Below, one piece after another: positions 44,847 to 56,131 of a stretch of 64,000 nucleotides of DNA (its first letter is position 1; each line of letters opens with the position of its first letter). The notes beneath the pieces were generated by a model, which was not told the DNA's origin, did not search any database, and saw only the letters and a list, made by a program, of their open reading frames with translations. Source of the DNA: Strongyloides papillosus. Taxonomy: Eukaryota > Nematoda > Chromadorea > Rhabditida > Strongyloididae. The position numbers and the translations under genes are program-made. Where the stretch lies: contig SRSI01000016.1 of assembly GCA_005656395.1 (NCBI GenBank), positions 105,793 through 169,792 on the forward strand. Reading direction: 5' to 3'.

Positions 44847-44861
44847 AGGTTCCACCGAGAT
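44847..44861 (+). promoter_or_regulatory. Primer-binding site, tRNA-Gln (element III)
   Basis: aggttccaccgagat follows the LTR directly and is a 15/15 match to the complement of the tRNA-Gln 3' end (without CCA) as I remember it. The element I site is a two-mismatch version. Confidence 0.8.
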
Positions 44862-45844
44862 AAAATTTTAACAGGAATAGTAGTAGCAGAGATGTAAAAT
44901 ACTTTTTAATTTGAAGAAAAATAAACGTAAATAGAAGAATCTAATTTACTTCTCTAGACCTACAACACCTACAGAAATATTTGACGATATGGAGCCGAAG
45001 AAATTTTCAGATAAAAGAGAAACAATTTACAAAAACACTTAGCGATGTTGAATAGTAGCAAATAATCTGATCTATGGAGGTAGATTAGAAGATATGGGCT
45101 ATAACTAAATCGAGAATACTCGTATAGGAGAGGTTATTCATTGACGAATAAACAACTACAATAGAATTCCTATACGTAATGGTTCAAAACCACTGTAGAA
45201 AGTGATAGAGCGCATTAATCTCCTATATTAACTATCGCGGTAAAGTATCTCCCAAAAGAATATTAAAGATGGATACAAGCTAAACTCGGTAGAAGAAAGG
45301 TGAGAGAAAGATGCAGAGACTCCCACACTATTCTGTCTTGGCATAACAGCATCTAATGCTTCAGTAAGACCAAGTGGAAAAGAAGAAAAATACCGCAGAA
45401 ACGGCATCGTTAAGATAGAAATTTACTTCGACTAAAAGAGTAAACTTGAAAGATAGTATTTGAGTCTGTATCTAATATCCAAACAAGATTGCTGTGTACA
45501 CAAAAAAAGAGAAAAACAAATATAAAGATGTCAGAGACGCCTTAACTACTCTAGAAAGTTTGCTCCCTGATTAGCCAAAGTACAATCTTAGAGACATAAA
45601 ACAAAAAAGTACAAAGTCATTAATCATAGAGAGATGCAGAGACTAATTGAGGAAATAACAACACTAAAAGCATCGTAATGGAAAAAGTACAAAATTCATA
45701 ATATCTGATGGTCAAGGTTAATTACTTTAATGGATTGAACTAAATGATAAACAAGATAAGAACAGTATATAAACGGACCAAACTGGGATATGACTCATAT
45801 TTACTTCAGATCACTACACTTACTACTACTACTCATAAACTATT
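44862..45844 (+). other. Leader of element III with a possible internal promoter
   Basis: Nearly 1 kb without an open frame. At 45766-45773 tatataaa lies 70-80 bases before the gag ATG. It is followed by an initiator-like tcactacactt, so gag may have its own promoter in addition to the LTR. Confidence 0.45.
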
Positions 45845-46819
45845 ATGGAAATTTTGAACAAACAATTTGAACGTCCTAGTGGCCCCAAGCTCTTAATCTA
45901 CTTCATGACTAACAAGGAAAAACAACCCTCTGCCCAGGAAATCAAGAAATTCTTTGAGCACAACATGGCTGCAATAAGAAGAGTTTTCCCAGACATTCAT
46001 GAAAGAAAGACAAGACGAGAAGAACTGAAGGATTTTTTCGAGATTCTAGTTGACATGCCGTTTAGCAATCGCTTGAGTGAATGCTACCGTAAGTGGAGAA
46101 AAGCTAGTCCAAGATGTCAATTTGGCCTACTCTTGGAAGTAGAAAGACACTCTTACAACTGGTAACTGATGGAAAAGTTTGATGCAAGTGTCATGAGAAA
46201 TCTTAAGCAAAGGGAAGACGAATCTCTTATGGAGTTTAACACCAGATTTCTTCAAAAGCTGAAAGAATTGTACCCTGGATATGAAGACAACGTTTACAAG
46301 ATCAAGGATGATGGAGACAATTTATATGAAGGAAACTTTTTGAAACATGAGCTGTTTAACATCTACGTCACTGGACTGACACCAAAAATAAGCAACCGAA
46401 TCCCTATTGTCTCAGGAAAGGAGAAATGTTTGGAATATGCGATGAAAAGATCAGAATTCCTTGATGGACAATTAAATGAAAGAGAAAAGACAAATAGAGA
46501 TAGATACCCTACTGTAAGATCTAAAGTATTAGGGATTACTAGTCAAGGAAAAATCTGTTAAAATTGTGGAAAGAATGGATATATAAAGAAAGATTGTAGA
46601 CTGCCAAAAGCTAAATGTAAATTCTGTGGAAAAGAAGGACATTTAATTCAATTCTCATATGGAAAGAAAAAGAAGACAACAGAAATATTAACTTTACATA
46701 AAAACGAAAAAACTAACAAACAAAATGGCGTTTTGAAATCATTAATGATAACAACAATGCCAATGAATATATCCCAAGAACACAATGGAACAAAACATAT
46801 TATAATAGGGAAAGATTAA
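45845..46819 (+). pseudogene. Gag of element III (two in-frame stops)
   Basis: One frame from ATG 45845. Stops occur at 46163-46165 (TAA) and 46559-46561 (TAA); otherwise it is open to about 46819. Capsid-like helical sequence includes FNTRFLQKLKELYPGYED and ELFNIYVTGLTPKI. Two knuckles follow, but both are damaged: C.NCGKNGYIKKDC has Tyr for His, and CKFCGKEGHLIQFS has Ser for the last Cys. The second stop lies inside the first knuckle. Gag would package the element's RNA; this copy probably cannot. Confidence 0.8.
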
Positions 46820-47112
46820 TGGATGAGAAACGAAATCATATTAGATGCTAACTAATAGAAATGAAAGAAAAAAATATGAATTTAAAAGGAAAAAGTACAT
46901 TAAAGAGATGATGAAAACATCTCTCCCCATTATAATAAAAACAAAATTGAATAGATAATATAGAAACATATTAAGAAAAACATGCAAGATAGCAAAATCA
47001 AATGAAAAACAAAATATAGATTACATTAATCAAAATAGTCCAGAAAAAAAAGGTGAACAGAATAATGAGGTTATAAAAAAAAGAAAAATAAGATAAAAAT
47101 CAGTTTTACAAA
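46820..47112. other. AT-rich spacer in element III
   Basis: Where pol would be expected after gag there is under 300 bases of A-rich sequence without RT or protease motifs. Confidence 0.5.
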
Positions 47113-47736
47113 ATGGTCAAAAGAGAATCTTATTTCTATTTTACTATTGCTAGCTTCCCGATAAATATCACTGTACCGAAGATAACGGACTATTGCTACC
47201 AAAATAGACTCGCTTATTTCCAAGTTCAACCTACAAATTACATGAGAGCATTCAGAATATTGGATTTTTCTGAAGCAAAGCTGGAAGAAACAGAAATGCA
47301 TTTCAAAAGATTGAATGGAAAATACAAATAGAAGGAGTCGGACTCTATACATTTTTTCTTTACAGAGATTTCAAAAATAAAGATACAATTTGGCGATAAC
47401 AGAGTTTGAATACCCCACATTGTCAGTTACTTCAAAAGGAACATACTCCCGGAGCTAAATATTACAAAAACTGGAGATGGACGCTTTTATCTGCATGGCA
47501 AACTCCCGCATTATGTCATGATGGTATACCATTACATAGAAGGTCTCAAGAATGAAAGCAAGTTACCACATCTCAATAGATTTGTAAAATTTTGTAGAAA
47601 CCACGAATTAAATGATGGAAGAACAGCTGAAAGAATGGTTGGAAGAAGGGAGCAAGATGAAACAGAAAGAGCGAATATCGAAGAAAGAGAGAGTCGTATA
47701 ACGGCTGTCGAAGCTAGAATCATTATGGTGGCATAG
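47113..47736 (+). pseudogene. Sense accessory gene of element III (two in-frame stops)
   Basis: One frame from ATG 47113 to 47736 with stops at 47329-47331 (TAG) and 47401-47406 (TGA region). The text stays coherent across them: FTIASFPINITVPKI, YFQVQPTNYMRAFRIL, ITKTGDGRFYLHGKLPHYV, YHYIEGLKNESKLPHLNRF, then a charged helix (REQDETERANIEERE). Soluble, about 207 codons. No similarity that I recognise to the DFF/FEEF family or to pol. It converges on the antisense gene at 48498-48824. Confidence 0.55.
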
Positions 47737-47739
47737 CCA

Positions 47740-48497
47740 TCCAGAAGAATGCCTAAAAGAAGAAGAAGAGCAACAGCACATGATTGAAACACTGTATTTG
47801 AATTCATTTAACATCATAACCATCTCTTTTATAACTGAATTGTGTAAGTACCTTATTTTTTAACTTGATTCTTTTTGTAATTCCATCTATTTTCTTTTAT
47901 AGCTCTATCTTTTTGTAACATTATCTGTAATCACATTTATTTTCTTTTTATAAACTATATCTTTTTTAAATGTTATTCATAATCCCATTTATACTTACTT
48001 CTTTTGTAATTCCCATTATTACATTATTATCTTATCTAAATATCAACTCATTTACATCTTCTTTATATAATTAAAAGTACCTTATCTTTATATGTAAACA
48101 ATATTTTTGTAAGTGCCCACTCTGTGTTTTCTTTGTGTTTTTATATATGTAAAAGTTAATATATCTCAATAAAAACATAGAAAAAGTTTTGTGTGTATGT
48201 GCGAGACAATAAAATAATACTTAAACAAACAATAGCCATTATCACTAAAAAAAGTAAATATATAAATAATCATAAACATAAATAATCAATTGCGACATCT
48301 CAACGCCTCAAGGAGTAAACAAGTTAGAAAGAAATATATTCTATAAAATAAAATTAACACGACATTTATTGATTAACAACCCATAATTGTAATGAAAGGC
48401 AAATAAAAGAAAGAAAGTGACAAATGATAAGAATAAAATTAAGAATACTTAAAAAGAGAGATCCTTCCATTAATAGCAACAACAAAAATTATGGACA
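47740..48497. other. AT-rich spacer between convergent genes of element III
   Basis: No gene. It contains repeated tcttttgtaat / attccatttat-type short motifs at 47860-48010 and a likely polyadenylation signal (aataaaaac, about 48170) for the sense transcript. Confidence 0.45.
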
Positions 48498-48824
48498 TTA
48501 GAGGCTATTCTTGTAGGCTGAAGGATCAGCAAATTGATGGGTAGATACTCCAGATGCAACTGAGGAACGGACTGCTGGTTCAACCATTGAAGGGACTTCT
48601 GAAGGAGCAGCGTTGACAGATTGTTGACTGTCAAGGAAGTTGATAATGATATTCTTTCCGGATTCAAGGTCTCTATCCATCTTGTCAAGTTCCTCGATGA
48701 TCTTAACAGCACGAGTTCTTGTAAAATAATGAATATCAAAGTAAAGAACAACAAGAATTATGAGAAGGAAGATTTCAGTACGAGAGTAGCGAATAATAAC
48801 TTCAAGATCGTCAGCGATAGCCAT
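48498..48824 (-). CDS. Antisense small membrane protein, copy D (108 aa, intact, no intron)
   Basis: Minus strand, antisense to element III, ATG at 48822-48824 (an ATG 48 bases upstream in the same frame is less likely). The product starts MAIADDLEVIIRYSR, then one membrane span (IFLLIILVVLYFDIHYF), a basic TRTR, a helical stretch (KIIEELDKMDRDLE), and a Ser/Ala/Pro-rich tail with VEPAVRSSVASG. It has the same plan as A-C (acidic start with DD.E.I, span, basic residues, Ser/Pro tail) with a longer middle and no intron. TATA-like ttatatatattt is near 48880. It starts 437 bases from the 3' LTR. Function unknown. Confidence 0.68.
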   Translation of the reverse strand: MAIADDLEVIIRYSRTEIFLLIILVVLYFDIHYFTRTRAVKIIEELDKMDRDLESGKNIIINFLDSQQSVNAAPSEVPSMVEPAVRSSVASGVSTHQFADPSAYKNSL

Positions 48825-49261
48825 GATTATGAAAATATAAATATTAAAATCAAAATATGAATAATTGAACAAGTTTTAAATATATATAATCGCTAAAATA
48901 AGAATAATCGATCTATAATGTTGTTAGCCAAAGAGATACTCGGATAAGATATTAAAAAAAAGATATCGGGTGAAAAATGCATAAAGAAACTCACTAGTCA
49001 GTTATCAACATTAATTAATAAGAAACTTTTCAAAACAATAATGATAAAATACAAAAATGGTAACGACAAATGATGAAATATAATTTAAAATCAAGAGGTA
49101 GACATTGAGAAATAGTGAGAGGTAGAAATGAAAAATAAAAGATGTTAAAAGTGAAAAAGATAATTGAAGTACGCAGATTTTAACCCGGCAAAAGAAACAA
49201 GATTTCATTTAAAGAGATAGCAAGAAAGGGACTTCTCTAAATATATCTTAACCCGGGAGAA

Positions 49262-49590
49262 GTAATGACGTAGACAAAAAGTACAATGATCAAAAATCGT
49301 CCCTGGGAAAATCCCTCGCTTAGATAATAAAGTAAACAAAAATGAGGGTATAAAAGGGGAGTATCTAGAAATGGCACATTGGTTTTTAAAAAGATGCTTT
49401 TACTGGACAACAAGTCTTTGGCCGTTGGCCGATGGATATTGGCCTATTGAGGTATATTCTCATTTACATATATTACTTACCTTTTTATTGTAAATCCTTA
49501 AATTGTTTAAAAAAATAAATTCTATAATAACTTGACTGTTGATATTAATCTTAACCAATGAACTCGTTACAGCATTCAGGATCCATAACG
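49262..49590 (+). repeat. 3' LTR of element III
   Basis: Partner of 44521-44846 with gtaatgacgtagac at the start and gatccataacg at the end. TATA box gggtataaaagggg. The purine tract cccgggagaa lies immediately upstream. Confidence 0.9.
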
Positions 49591-49950
49591 AAGCAATTGA
49601 TAGATACATCTTACCATTATAACAAATGTAGTAAATATATTGTATGTAAGCAGATCAACTGATATAAATTACTATAATTAGCAATTAACAACAATAAATA
49701 TAAAGTTAATTTTAATTAATCTGATTAACCATTAGAGATGTGAAAATATGAGTGTTATGGTTATGAGAAGAGTTAGAAAACCTAAACATTGTAAATTAGA
49801 GTTTAATATAATTGTATTGTTGCTATTGCTAGTTAATATTTTAAGGATAATATAGCCGAAATAAAACTTGTTAACTATATTTTATCTATTTATAATACTT
49901 AGTATATACAATCGAAACTTTCGAATATTACATAGAGGGAAAAACAGTGG
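49591..49950 (+). repeat. Segmental direct repeat, copy 1 (right part)
   Basis: Resumes the segment interrupted by element III, matching 62770-63130 (gatagatacatc, taaattaataattagcaattta-like block, ttaattttaattaatctg, cttagtatac). Confidence 0.75.
49763..49855 (+). CDS. Short membrane peptide ORF, copy 1 (30 aa)
   Basis: ATG frame reading MRRVRKPKHCKLEFNIIVLL then LLLV and a short end. The other copy of the segment has the collinear ORF at 62941-63066. Differences between the two are mostly conservative (R/K, I/V, S/N). It could encode a tiny membrane peptide, or be chance in AT-rich repeats; see findings. Confidence 0.3.
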   Translation: MRRVRKPKHCKLEFNIIVLLLLLVNILRII

Positions 49951-51838
49951 ATATATAAACATACAGCGACAAAAAACATCATTTTCCGGCGTATTAGTAA
50001 TAATATTTAAAAGTACACATTTTAAGAATGACAAATAAAGATTCATATTTTGTCTTAACTAAGAAAATTATCTTATCGAAAACTGCCGTTCAAATATCCT
50101 AATAACAAATTTTTACAAAATGAATATGAAGAGTCGTTATTTAGAAATTCGCGAAAATTTATACAATACTTTATTATAAGGATCATTGTTGATAACAGTT
50201 TTTATTTAAATTTACAAACTAAAATTGTAACTCGATTTTGTAGGAAAATTATAATATTCATAGGATAAAGAAATGAATTATAAAAGCCAATACGACGAAA
50301 AATGATACTTTTTTTTCTATGTGTGAATATAGTTCATATTACATTTCGCTTCTAATTTTTTTTTGCCTTGTAGTGAATATAGTCTAAATTTATATTTTGT
50401 TTTTTAATTATTTTTGTACCTCATGCACACAGAAAAAAAATGGGAATCATTTTTGTGTAAAATCTAATGAATTTTTCCCACATAATCAAATCTGAATTTT
50501 CTTGATTTGTGACTAATTTTATAGCAATTATATCATACAAAAAAATGAAAGCAACAATTAAAAAGTTTTTAGAATAAGTTTCTATTTTTTTATATTATTG
50601 TCATTTTAAAAAATTTGATTGTTTCCTAAAATACATTTTAAATTACAAAATTAGAATTGAATTTTACGTAAAATTATGAATGTCTTCATAAAGAGCATTT
50701 TTGAACATATCACAATATTTTTATTAATAAGTTTTAATAGTTTAAATTATCTTAAATTTTACTTTTAATGAAATTAGACTCTTCCAAAAACCGAAAATTA
50801 TTTTTATGACTTTAAAAGTCCTATTTTAAAATCAAATTTATGGAAAATTATAAAATTATATAGATTTCTATCTATAGTAAAAAATATCTTCTGCATATTT
50901 TAACTTAATATATAAAAAAATACTAAAATAATATTTCCAATTACTAATTCTTTGTGTGGTTAAATAATAGTTTTTTGTTTTTCATTATTGTCATTATAAA
51001 TTTTTAAACTTTCTTATGTTGATAGATTGTTTAAAAGAAGGATTTTTGTTAAAACTTAACAACTTTGCACGAAATTGATTTCCAATTACGCATTTCATGT
51101 ATATTAGAAAAAAATTTAGATTCTAAGATTAGCATTATATCAAAAACGATGTGGTTTAATAAAAGTTACATAACTTCAAAATGTAAAACATATATAATTT
51201 TGTAAAAAAAACAGCAAATTTTGCGACAACCTGACATTTTACATCATTAAAAACATCTTTTCTGTCACTTGGTATTTTTAAAATTTGAGAAAATGTTGAT
51301 TTTTCTAACAGGTTGGATTTATTATTGCATTTTAGATAGATTTGTCGAAATTTTTCCTTTTTTTTCCTTTGTGTAGTTGTTAACAATTAGTAAATGATAA
51401 GACAACATTTTTATGTATAAAAAAGTTTTTAAAGAGCCTTATTTGGCAAGTCATAAAGTTTAATAATTGAAAATAAAAATCGTTAGTAAAAGCTTAATAA
51501 CTTAAAAACTCTATTACGGGCTTTTCTCAAAACTTACAAAAAGATGGAAAAAAGACGTGCTATCGAATAATATAAGTATTATTAACTAAATTTTAGCAGC
51601 TTTTTATTTAAAAATGACATTAAATTTTTGTTTCTTATATAATATTTTTAAAAAAGTGAAATTGTCATGAGAATAACAACATTATTTTTTTGTGCCCCTT
51701 AAATTTTCAAACAAAAATATTAAAGTCGAAGTTTTTTATTTTTAACAAAAAAATTTGCTTTGAGCAAAAGTAGAAAACATTCACATTTAACGCACAATTA
51801 TAAAGCTGTGAGCACAGAACATTACGATTGTCGTATTT
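49951..51838. other. AT-rich intergenic region, no gene seen
   Basis: 1.9 kb of AT-rich sequence. A block at 51480-51560 (aactctattacgggcttttctc) is related to the fold-back repeat at 11960-13690. No gene or RNA supported. Confidence 0.5.
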
Positions 51839-52753
51839 TTAACAGTCAAAGACATCGGGAGGTGGCGTTGTAGTTACTAAAATCTTTGACAAGCAAGTTT
51901 TATATACTTTGGGAGTTGACGTTACATTTTCTTTTTCTTTAGGCTTTAACAAATTAATTTCATCTCCAACTAAAGGAAGGTTGTCTTTATAATCTTCAAC
52001 CGTAATTACTCCATATGAATCACGAGCACAATATATACTTCTATCAATAGGTTTACCATCAACTGTTTGATTATTATATACTTCATTATAACGCATTAAT
52101 CCTGCTCTAGTGTTAACATTATTCAACTTCCATCCAAAACCGAATTTTCTAAAAATAGAATCATAGAGTTTGGGGTTATTCCTTTTTTGATCTCTATATG
52201 GTTTAGTATCTGGTTCAAGGTAAATTCTTACGTCAACTCTTTTTTGAAGTATTGGTTCGATCTTCTTACTGAGACGGATACGAGTGATATCGTGAACAGC
52301 TCCGCAAGCACCACGTTTACTTGAAAAATAACCAGCTAACTTAGCAACTTCACTAACTGCTCTATGAGGATCATTTCTTCTTTGATGTAGATGTGCTTGA
52401 TCTTCAATATATGTATTTTTAATGTGACGATCGAAATATGTATATATTGGAACTAAATTACATAATTTTATAACTTCCATTTTAGCACAGTTATATTTCC
52501 CTCCATTTAATTTAAGCTCAAAATCAGGTGGAACTATTGCTATTTTAGTTATTTTATCTATCACATGTCCTGTTTTTTCTAGATCACTAGGATTAGTTGA
52601 ATACGATGTATCATCCAACTTGTGATTAAATCCTGCAAACAATGGTGTGATAACTTTACTGACAATTTCTTGTGCTTGCTGATGAGTAATGCCTGATACA
52701 AGATAATTAAATCCAAGTACAGAAAGAAGAAATATTGAATGAAAACAAAACAT
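51839..52753 (-). CDS. Secreted protein of unknown family (304 aa)
   Basis: Complete intronless frame on the minus strand. Residues 1-21 form a signal peptide (hydrophobic FLLSVLGFNYLVSG, cleavage likely after SG). The mature part has no membrane span. It has a scattered set of about nine cysteines (YNCAKMEVIKLC, GACGAVHD, SIYCARD, TCLSK, FDC at the end), a basic central region with RIRLSKKIEPIL and RVDVRIYLEP, and a Thr/Pro-rich C-terminus (TTTPPPD). Composition is well balanced against very AT-rich flanks, and a good TATA box lies upstream, so it looks like a live host gene. I do not recognise the family; extracellular enzyme or binding protein are both possible. Confidence 0.75.
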   Translation of the reverse strand: MFCFHSIFLLSVLGFNYLVSGITHQQAQEIVSKVITPLFAGFNHKLDDTSYSTNPSDLEKTGHVIDKITKIAIVPPDFELKLNGGKYNCAKMEVIKLCNLVPIYTYFDRHIKNTYIEDQAHLHQRRNDPHRAVSEVAKLAGYFSSKRGACGAVHDITRIRLSKKIEPILQKRVDVRIYLEPDTKPYRDQKRNNPKLYDSIFRKFGFGWKLNNVNTRAGLMRYNEVYNNQTVDGKPIDRSIYCARDSYGVITVEDYKDNLPLVGDEINLLKPKEKENVTSTPKVYKTCLSKILVTTTPPPDVFDC

Positions 52754-52789
52754 TGTAAGAAGAATGGTAATCTGTCGAAATATTTATTA

Positions 52790-52796
52790 TTTATAG
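52790..52796 (-). promoter_or_regulatory. TATA box of the secreted-protein gene
   Basis: Minus strand ctataaat about 40 bases upstream of the ATG at 52753. It leaves a very short 5' leader with an initiator-like ttcgacag between. Confidence 0.55.
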
Positions 52797-53619
52797 AGAT
52801 TACCAATGACTATTAATTTTAATAGGTGTTTTTAAAATAAAATTTATATTTGCATTTTAATATAGCATTTTATGGAGTTATTTTACAAAAGAGCTTAAAA
52901 ACTATATAAAACTATATTTTCTATTATCACTTTACAAATTTTTTTCGTGAAAACTAAAACATGGGAAAAATTTTAAAATATTTAAAACATTTTATTATTA
53001 AAATTTTTAAATAGAAAAATTTAATGTTAACATTTAAATAAAATTTTTAATAAGATTGTTTTATTTAGAATAGTTTCCAATTTTCAAGATGCAAATATCA
53101 ATAATATAAAAGCCTATAAATAATAAGGTCTTATTATTACACATTTAATTTGTAATTTAAAAATAATAAATATTATTTGTATTTTTATTATAGACATATA
53201 AGATCCAAACAAATATACTATTTATAATTTTATTACAGAAAAATAAAGATCACTATTGTATAATATACACATAAATGTTTAAAATTATTATTTTATTTTA
53301 ATAACTATATGAAACTTTATTTATCTTAAGCTTTTTAAATAAGTTATTTTATATATCATCTAGTGCTGCTGAAAAGCTAAACTCTTTATTAGCTTAAATA
53401 AGAACTCAACCGGTAATAGATATTTAAGTAAATGACCAAGTACTATAGAAGATGCACTTAGCCAAGAAAATGTACAGGTGTCAACGAAGCTATCAAAAAG
53501 CATGAATGGGTATAACTTTTTTCAATGTCAACGTATTAAAATGAAATTATTCTCATCTGAAAGCTTTACTTCTCATTAAAAATAATAGTTTAAAATAAAT
53601 GGAATAGAATTAATCTATA
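52797..53619. other. Intergenic AT-rich region, no gene seen
   Basis: No open frame, RNA or clear repeat before the satellite-like array. Confidence 0.45.
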
Positions 53620-55200
53620 AATAAAAAAAATTTGTCTTTCTCATAACTTTCTTCAAATTTAACCGATTTTTATGAGTAAATAGTCAAAATATGTGTTTTT
53701 TCTAACTAGAGTAGCTGAATCAGTTTTAAAAATTTTTGGGTAAAGTTTGGCCAAGTTATTCTTAAAAAACTTTCTTTTTCGACTCTTTTTTTAGTATAGT
53801 TTTGTTCAGAAAATAACTTTCTTCAAAGTTAATAAAATGGTTTGATTAGTATCTCATTTAAAAAGCACAAATTTAGAATAAAACTGAAATGTAATACTAT
53901 GGAATTGTAATACAAATTGACCGAGTTATAAACCAAAGAATGATAACCAATTTGGAAAAACAATTTGAAAATTAAAAAGCTGTAACTTATTAATAACTCA
54001 ATGAAAACATATAAAATAATATCTGTCAAATATATCTACGTCTAACTTAAAAAATAAGGGTCTAACGAAATTTATAGCTCAACAACAAAAGAAGTTATGT
54101 TAATTTAAATGCCAACATTTTCCCTTTTTTTTTCATTTTTTTCGTAAAAATTAATTTTGTTCCAGACATAAATCTTTTTAAAACATGATGATTTACTATG
54201 ATTAGATAATTATCAGATGTATTTTTCTCCAACTTAAGGAGAAAAAATGGGTTACAAAACTTTTAGCTCATAAGTAGCCAAGTTATGTTTAAATAACATC
54301 ACATTTTTTGTCACGTTGTTAAATAGTTTTGTCTTTCAAATAACTTTTGTAAAAAGTAAATGGAAGTTTCCGGTTTATAACTTAGTTGAAAGATACAAAT
54401 CCGATATAAAAGATAAACGTAATATTATTAACATTGATATAAAATGGATAAAGTTTTACACCAAAGAGTGATAACCATTTTTTCAGTAAAAATTAAAAAA
54501 TTAGATAGATATTACTTAATTAAAAATCAAAAAAATTATGTATACATGATTTTTTTTATTTACATCAAAGTTTAACTTAAAAAATGGAACTACTACAAAG
54601 TTTATAGCTTACCGGCGAAACAAGTAGTACTAATTATAGTGACATTTTTTTGCACATTTTATTCATTTTTTACACAAAAATCACTTTTATCTTCAGTGTA
54701 ACTTTATCCAAACTTTACGGTTAAGTAGCCAATGAATGTATTTTCTTCTAATTTTAGAGGGAAAAATAGCTTCAAAACTTTTGATCTATAATTGGCTAAG
54801 TTATGTTAAAAAACACTACTTTTTTGGCCACGTTTTTGTATTAGTTTGTCCCAGAAATTATCATTTCCAAAGTTAGTGAAATTTTCTAAATTATGACTCA
54901 ATTAGAATGTGAAAATATGGAATACAAAGAAAATTCAATAATAAAAAGATAAATAAAAAAATTAGTCAAATTACGGACTAATAGACAACATTATTTTTTA
55001 GTAAAAATTAAAATCTTTAATGCTGTAACCTTATGAAAAGTTGGTTAAAGTTAATAAAACTAAATTTAGTTTATTAATTTAAGCCTGACTTAAAATATAA
55101 AGCTATAAAGATGTCTGTAGCTTAAAAACAAAGAAGTAATTATAAATACTAATTTTTTGCTTTTTTTCATTTATATATTTGTAAAATTAAGGTAATAAAA
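53620..55200 (+). repeat. Degenerate tandem array, ~530-bp unit
   Basis: Three diverged units start near 53620, 54150 and 54680. Each has, in order: a cataactttcttcaa / accgattttta block, taaatagtcaaaatatgtgttttt, ggccaagttatt-like text, an aaa-rich block followed by ttttttg.cac/tttttcgac, and ttagtgaaat. A single extra copy is at 41150-41345. Non-coding; a satellite or decayed transposon array. Confidence 0.65.
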
Positions 55201-55417
55201 TAGGTAATAGAAGAATAACATTAAATTGTTCATACCAATTTAAAAAATAATGAAAAATCACTTAAATAGTTACTTTGAATTATTCAAATATTCATTTTTA
55301 TTAACCCTTTGGATATAAATAAAATTCTTTTTGTTGGATAAATTTTTTATTTAACTAAACGGCTTTTATAAATTAAACATTATAAAATGATTCTCAATCT
55401 CAGAAATTTTTTATATA

Positions 55418-55912
55418 TAGTAGACTCTCGATTATCCATACCTCTTGGAACTAGGGGTAGTTTGGAAAACTAAAATTTCGAATAATCGAACATGAATAAA
55501 AAATGTAATTTATAATTTTTACATAGAAAATAACTCATTGCATATCGAAATAGATATTAAATATAATTTTTTTAGTAAATATACGAAACAAAAAATTATT
55601 TAGTCTTTAAGAAATTCCCTATTTTTTGGGTCTAAATAGATTGCCTTTTTTTAAAGCTAAGTTTTCTCAAATTTCTAAATATATTAGCTGTCTTATTAAT
55701 TCAACAAAAATTGACATTTTATAAATTTTCTTTTAAAATCAGTAATTCATATATTTTATACACGTACACAATAAAGCATCTATTTGCCTTAAGCAATTAA
55801 TTAAATATTTTTTATGTATAAAATTTTTAATTTGTAAATTTATGTAAAAATTTCTTCGTTCGGTTAACCGAGAGTTCGGTTAATCAAGATTCGGATAATC
55901 GAGAGTACACTG
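55418..55912. mobile_element. pogo/Tigger-type MITE
   Basis: About 495 bp with inverted ends: left tagtagactctcgattatcc, right ggataatcgagagtacactg, flanked by TA on both sides. Second inverted blocks (cgaataatcgaac / gttaatcaagattcg) lie just inside. The ctcgattatccg motif is typical of pogo-like families in arthropods. No transposase. Confidence 0.8.
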
Positions 55913-56131
55913 TATAAGTATTATTATATGAAATTTGAATATACGTTATATATTTTTATTTGTTAAATTATGTGGGTAGCACAACTTTATAAATTTTTGT
56001 TACTCATTTACAAGAATCCAAAATTCCGTTATTAGGGATCTTGTTATACATACATATCAAAGCATTATTATGTTTCCATTTTACTTTTTCTATAATCACT
56101 CGTATTTCACTTACTGTTAAAATTCAAAAGT

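Larger units (their letters stand above)
44521..49590 (+). mobile_element. LTR retroelement III with gag and accessory genes, no pol
   Basis: 5,070 bp between LTRs 44521-44846 and 49262-49590, with a perfect 5-bp target duplication AAGCA (44516-44520 and 49591-49595). It has a tRNA-Gln primer site, a purine tract (cccgggagaa) before the 3' LTR, a gag with zinc knuckles, a second sense gene, and an antisense membrane-protein gene. No protease, RT, RNase H or integrase motif was found, so it must rely on enzymes from another element. The LTRs differ at a modest number of sites, so it is not very recent. Confidence 0.88.

Noticed and set aside
47860..48010. Possible structured RNA from repeated tcttttgtaat motifs
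   Set aside because: The repeats are short, direct and AT-rich, with no stable paired structure visible.
48470..48754. 94-codon frame overlapping antisense gene D
   Set aside because: Overlaps copy D on the same strand in another frame, has no start context or motif, and its text is shadow-like.
51839..52753. DNA/RNA non-specific endonuclease
   Set aside because: Size and secretion would fit, but the D-R-G-H active-site motif is absent.
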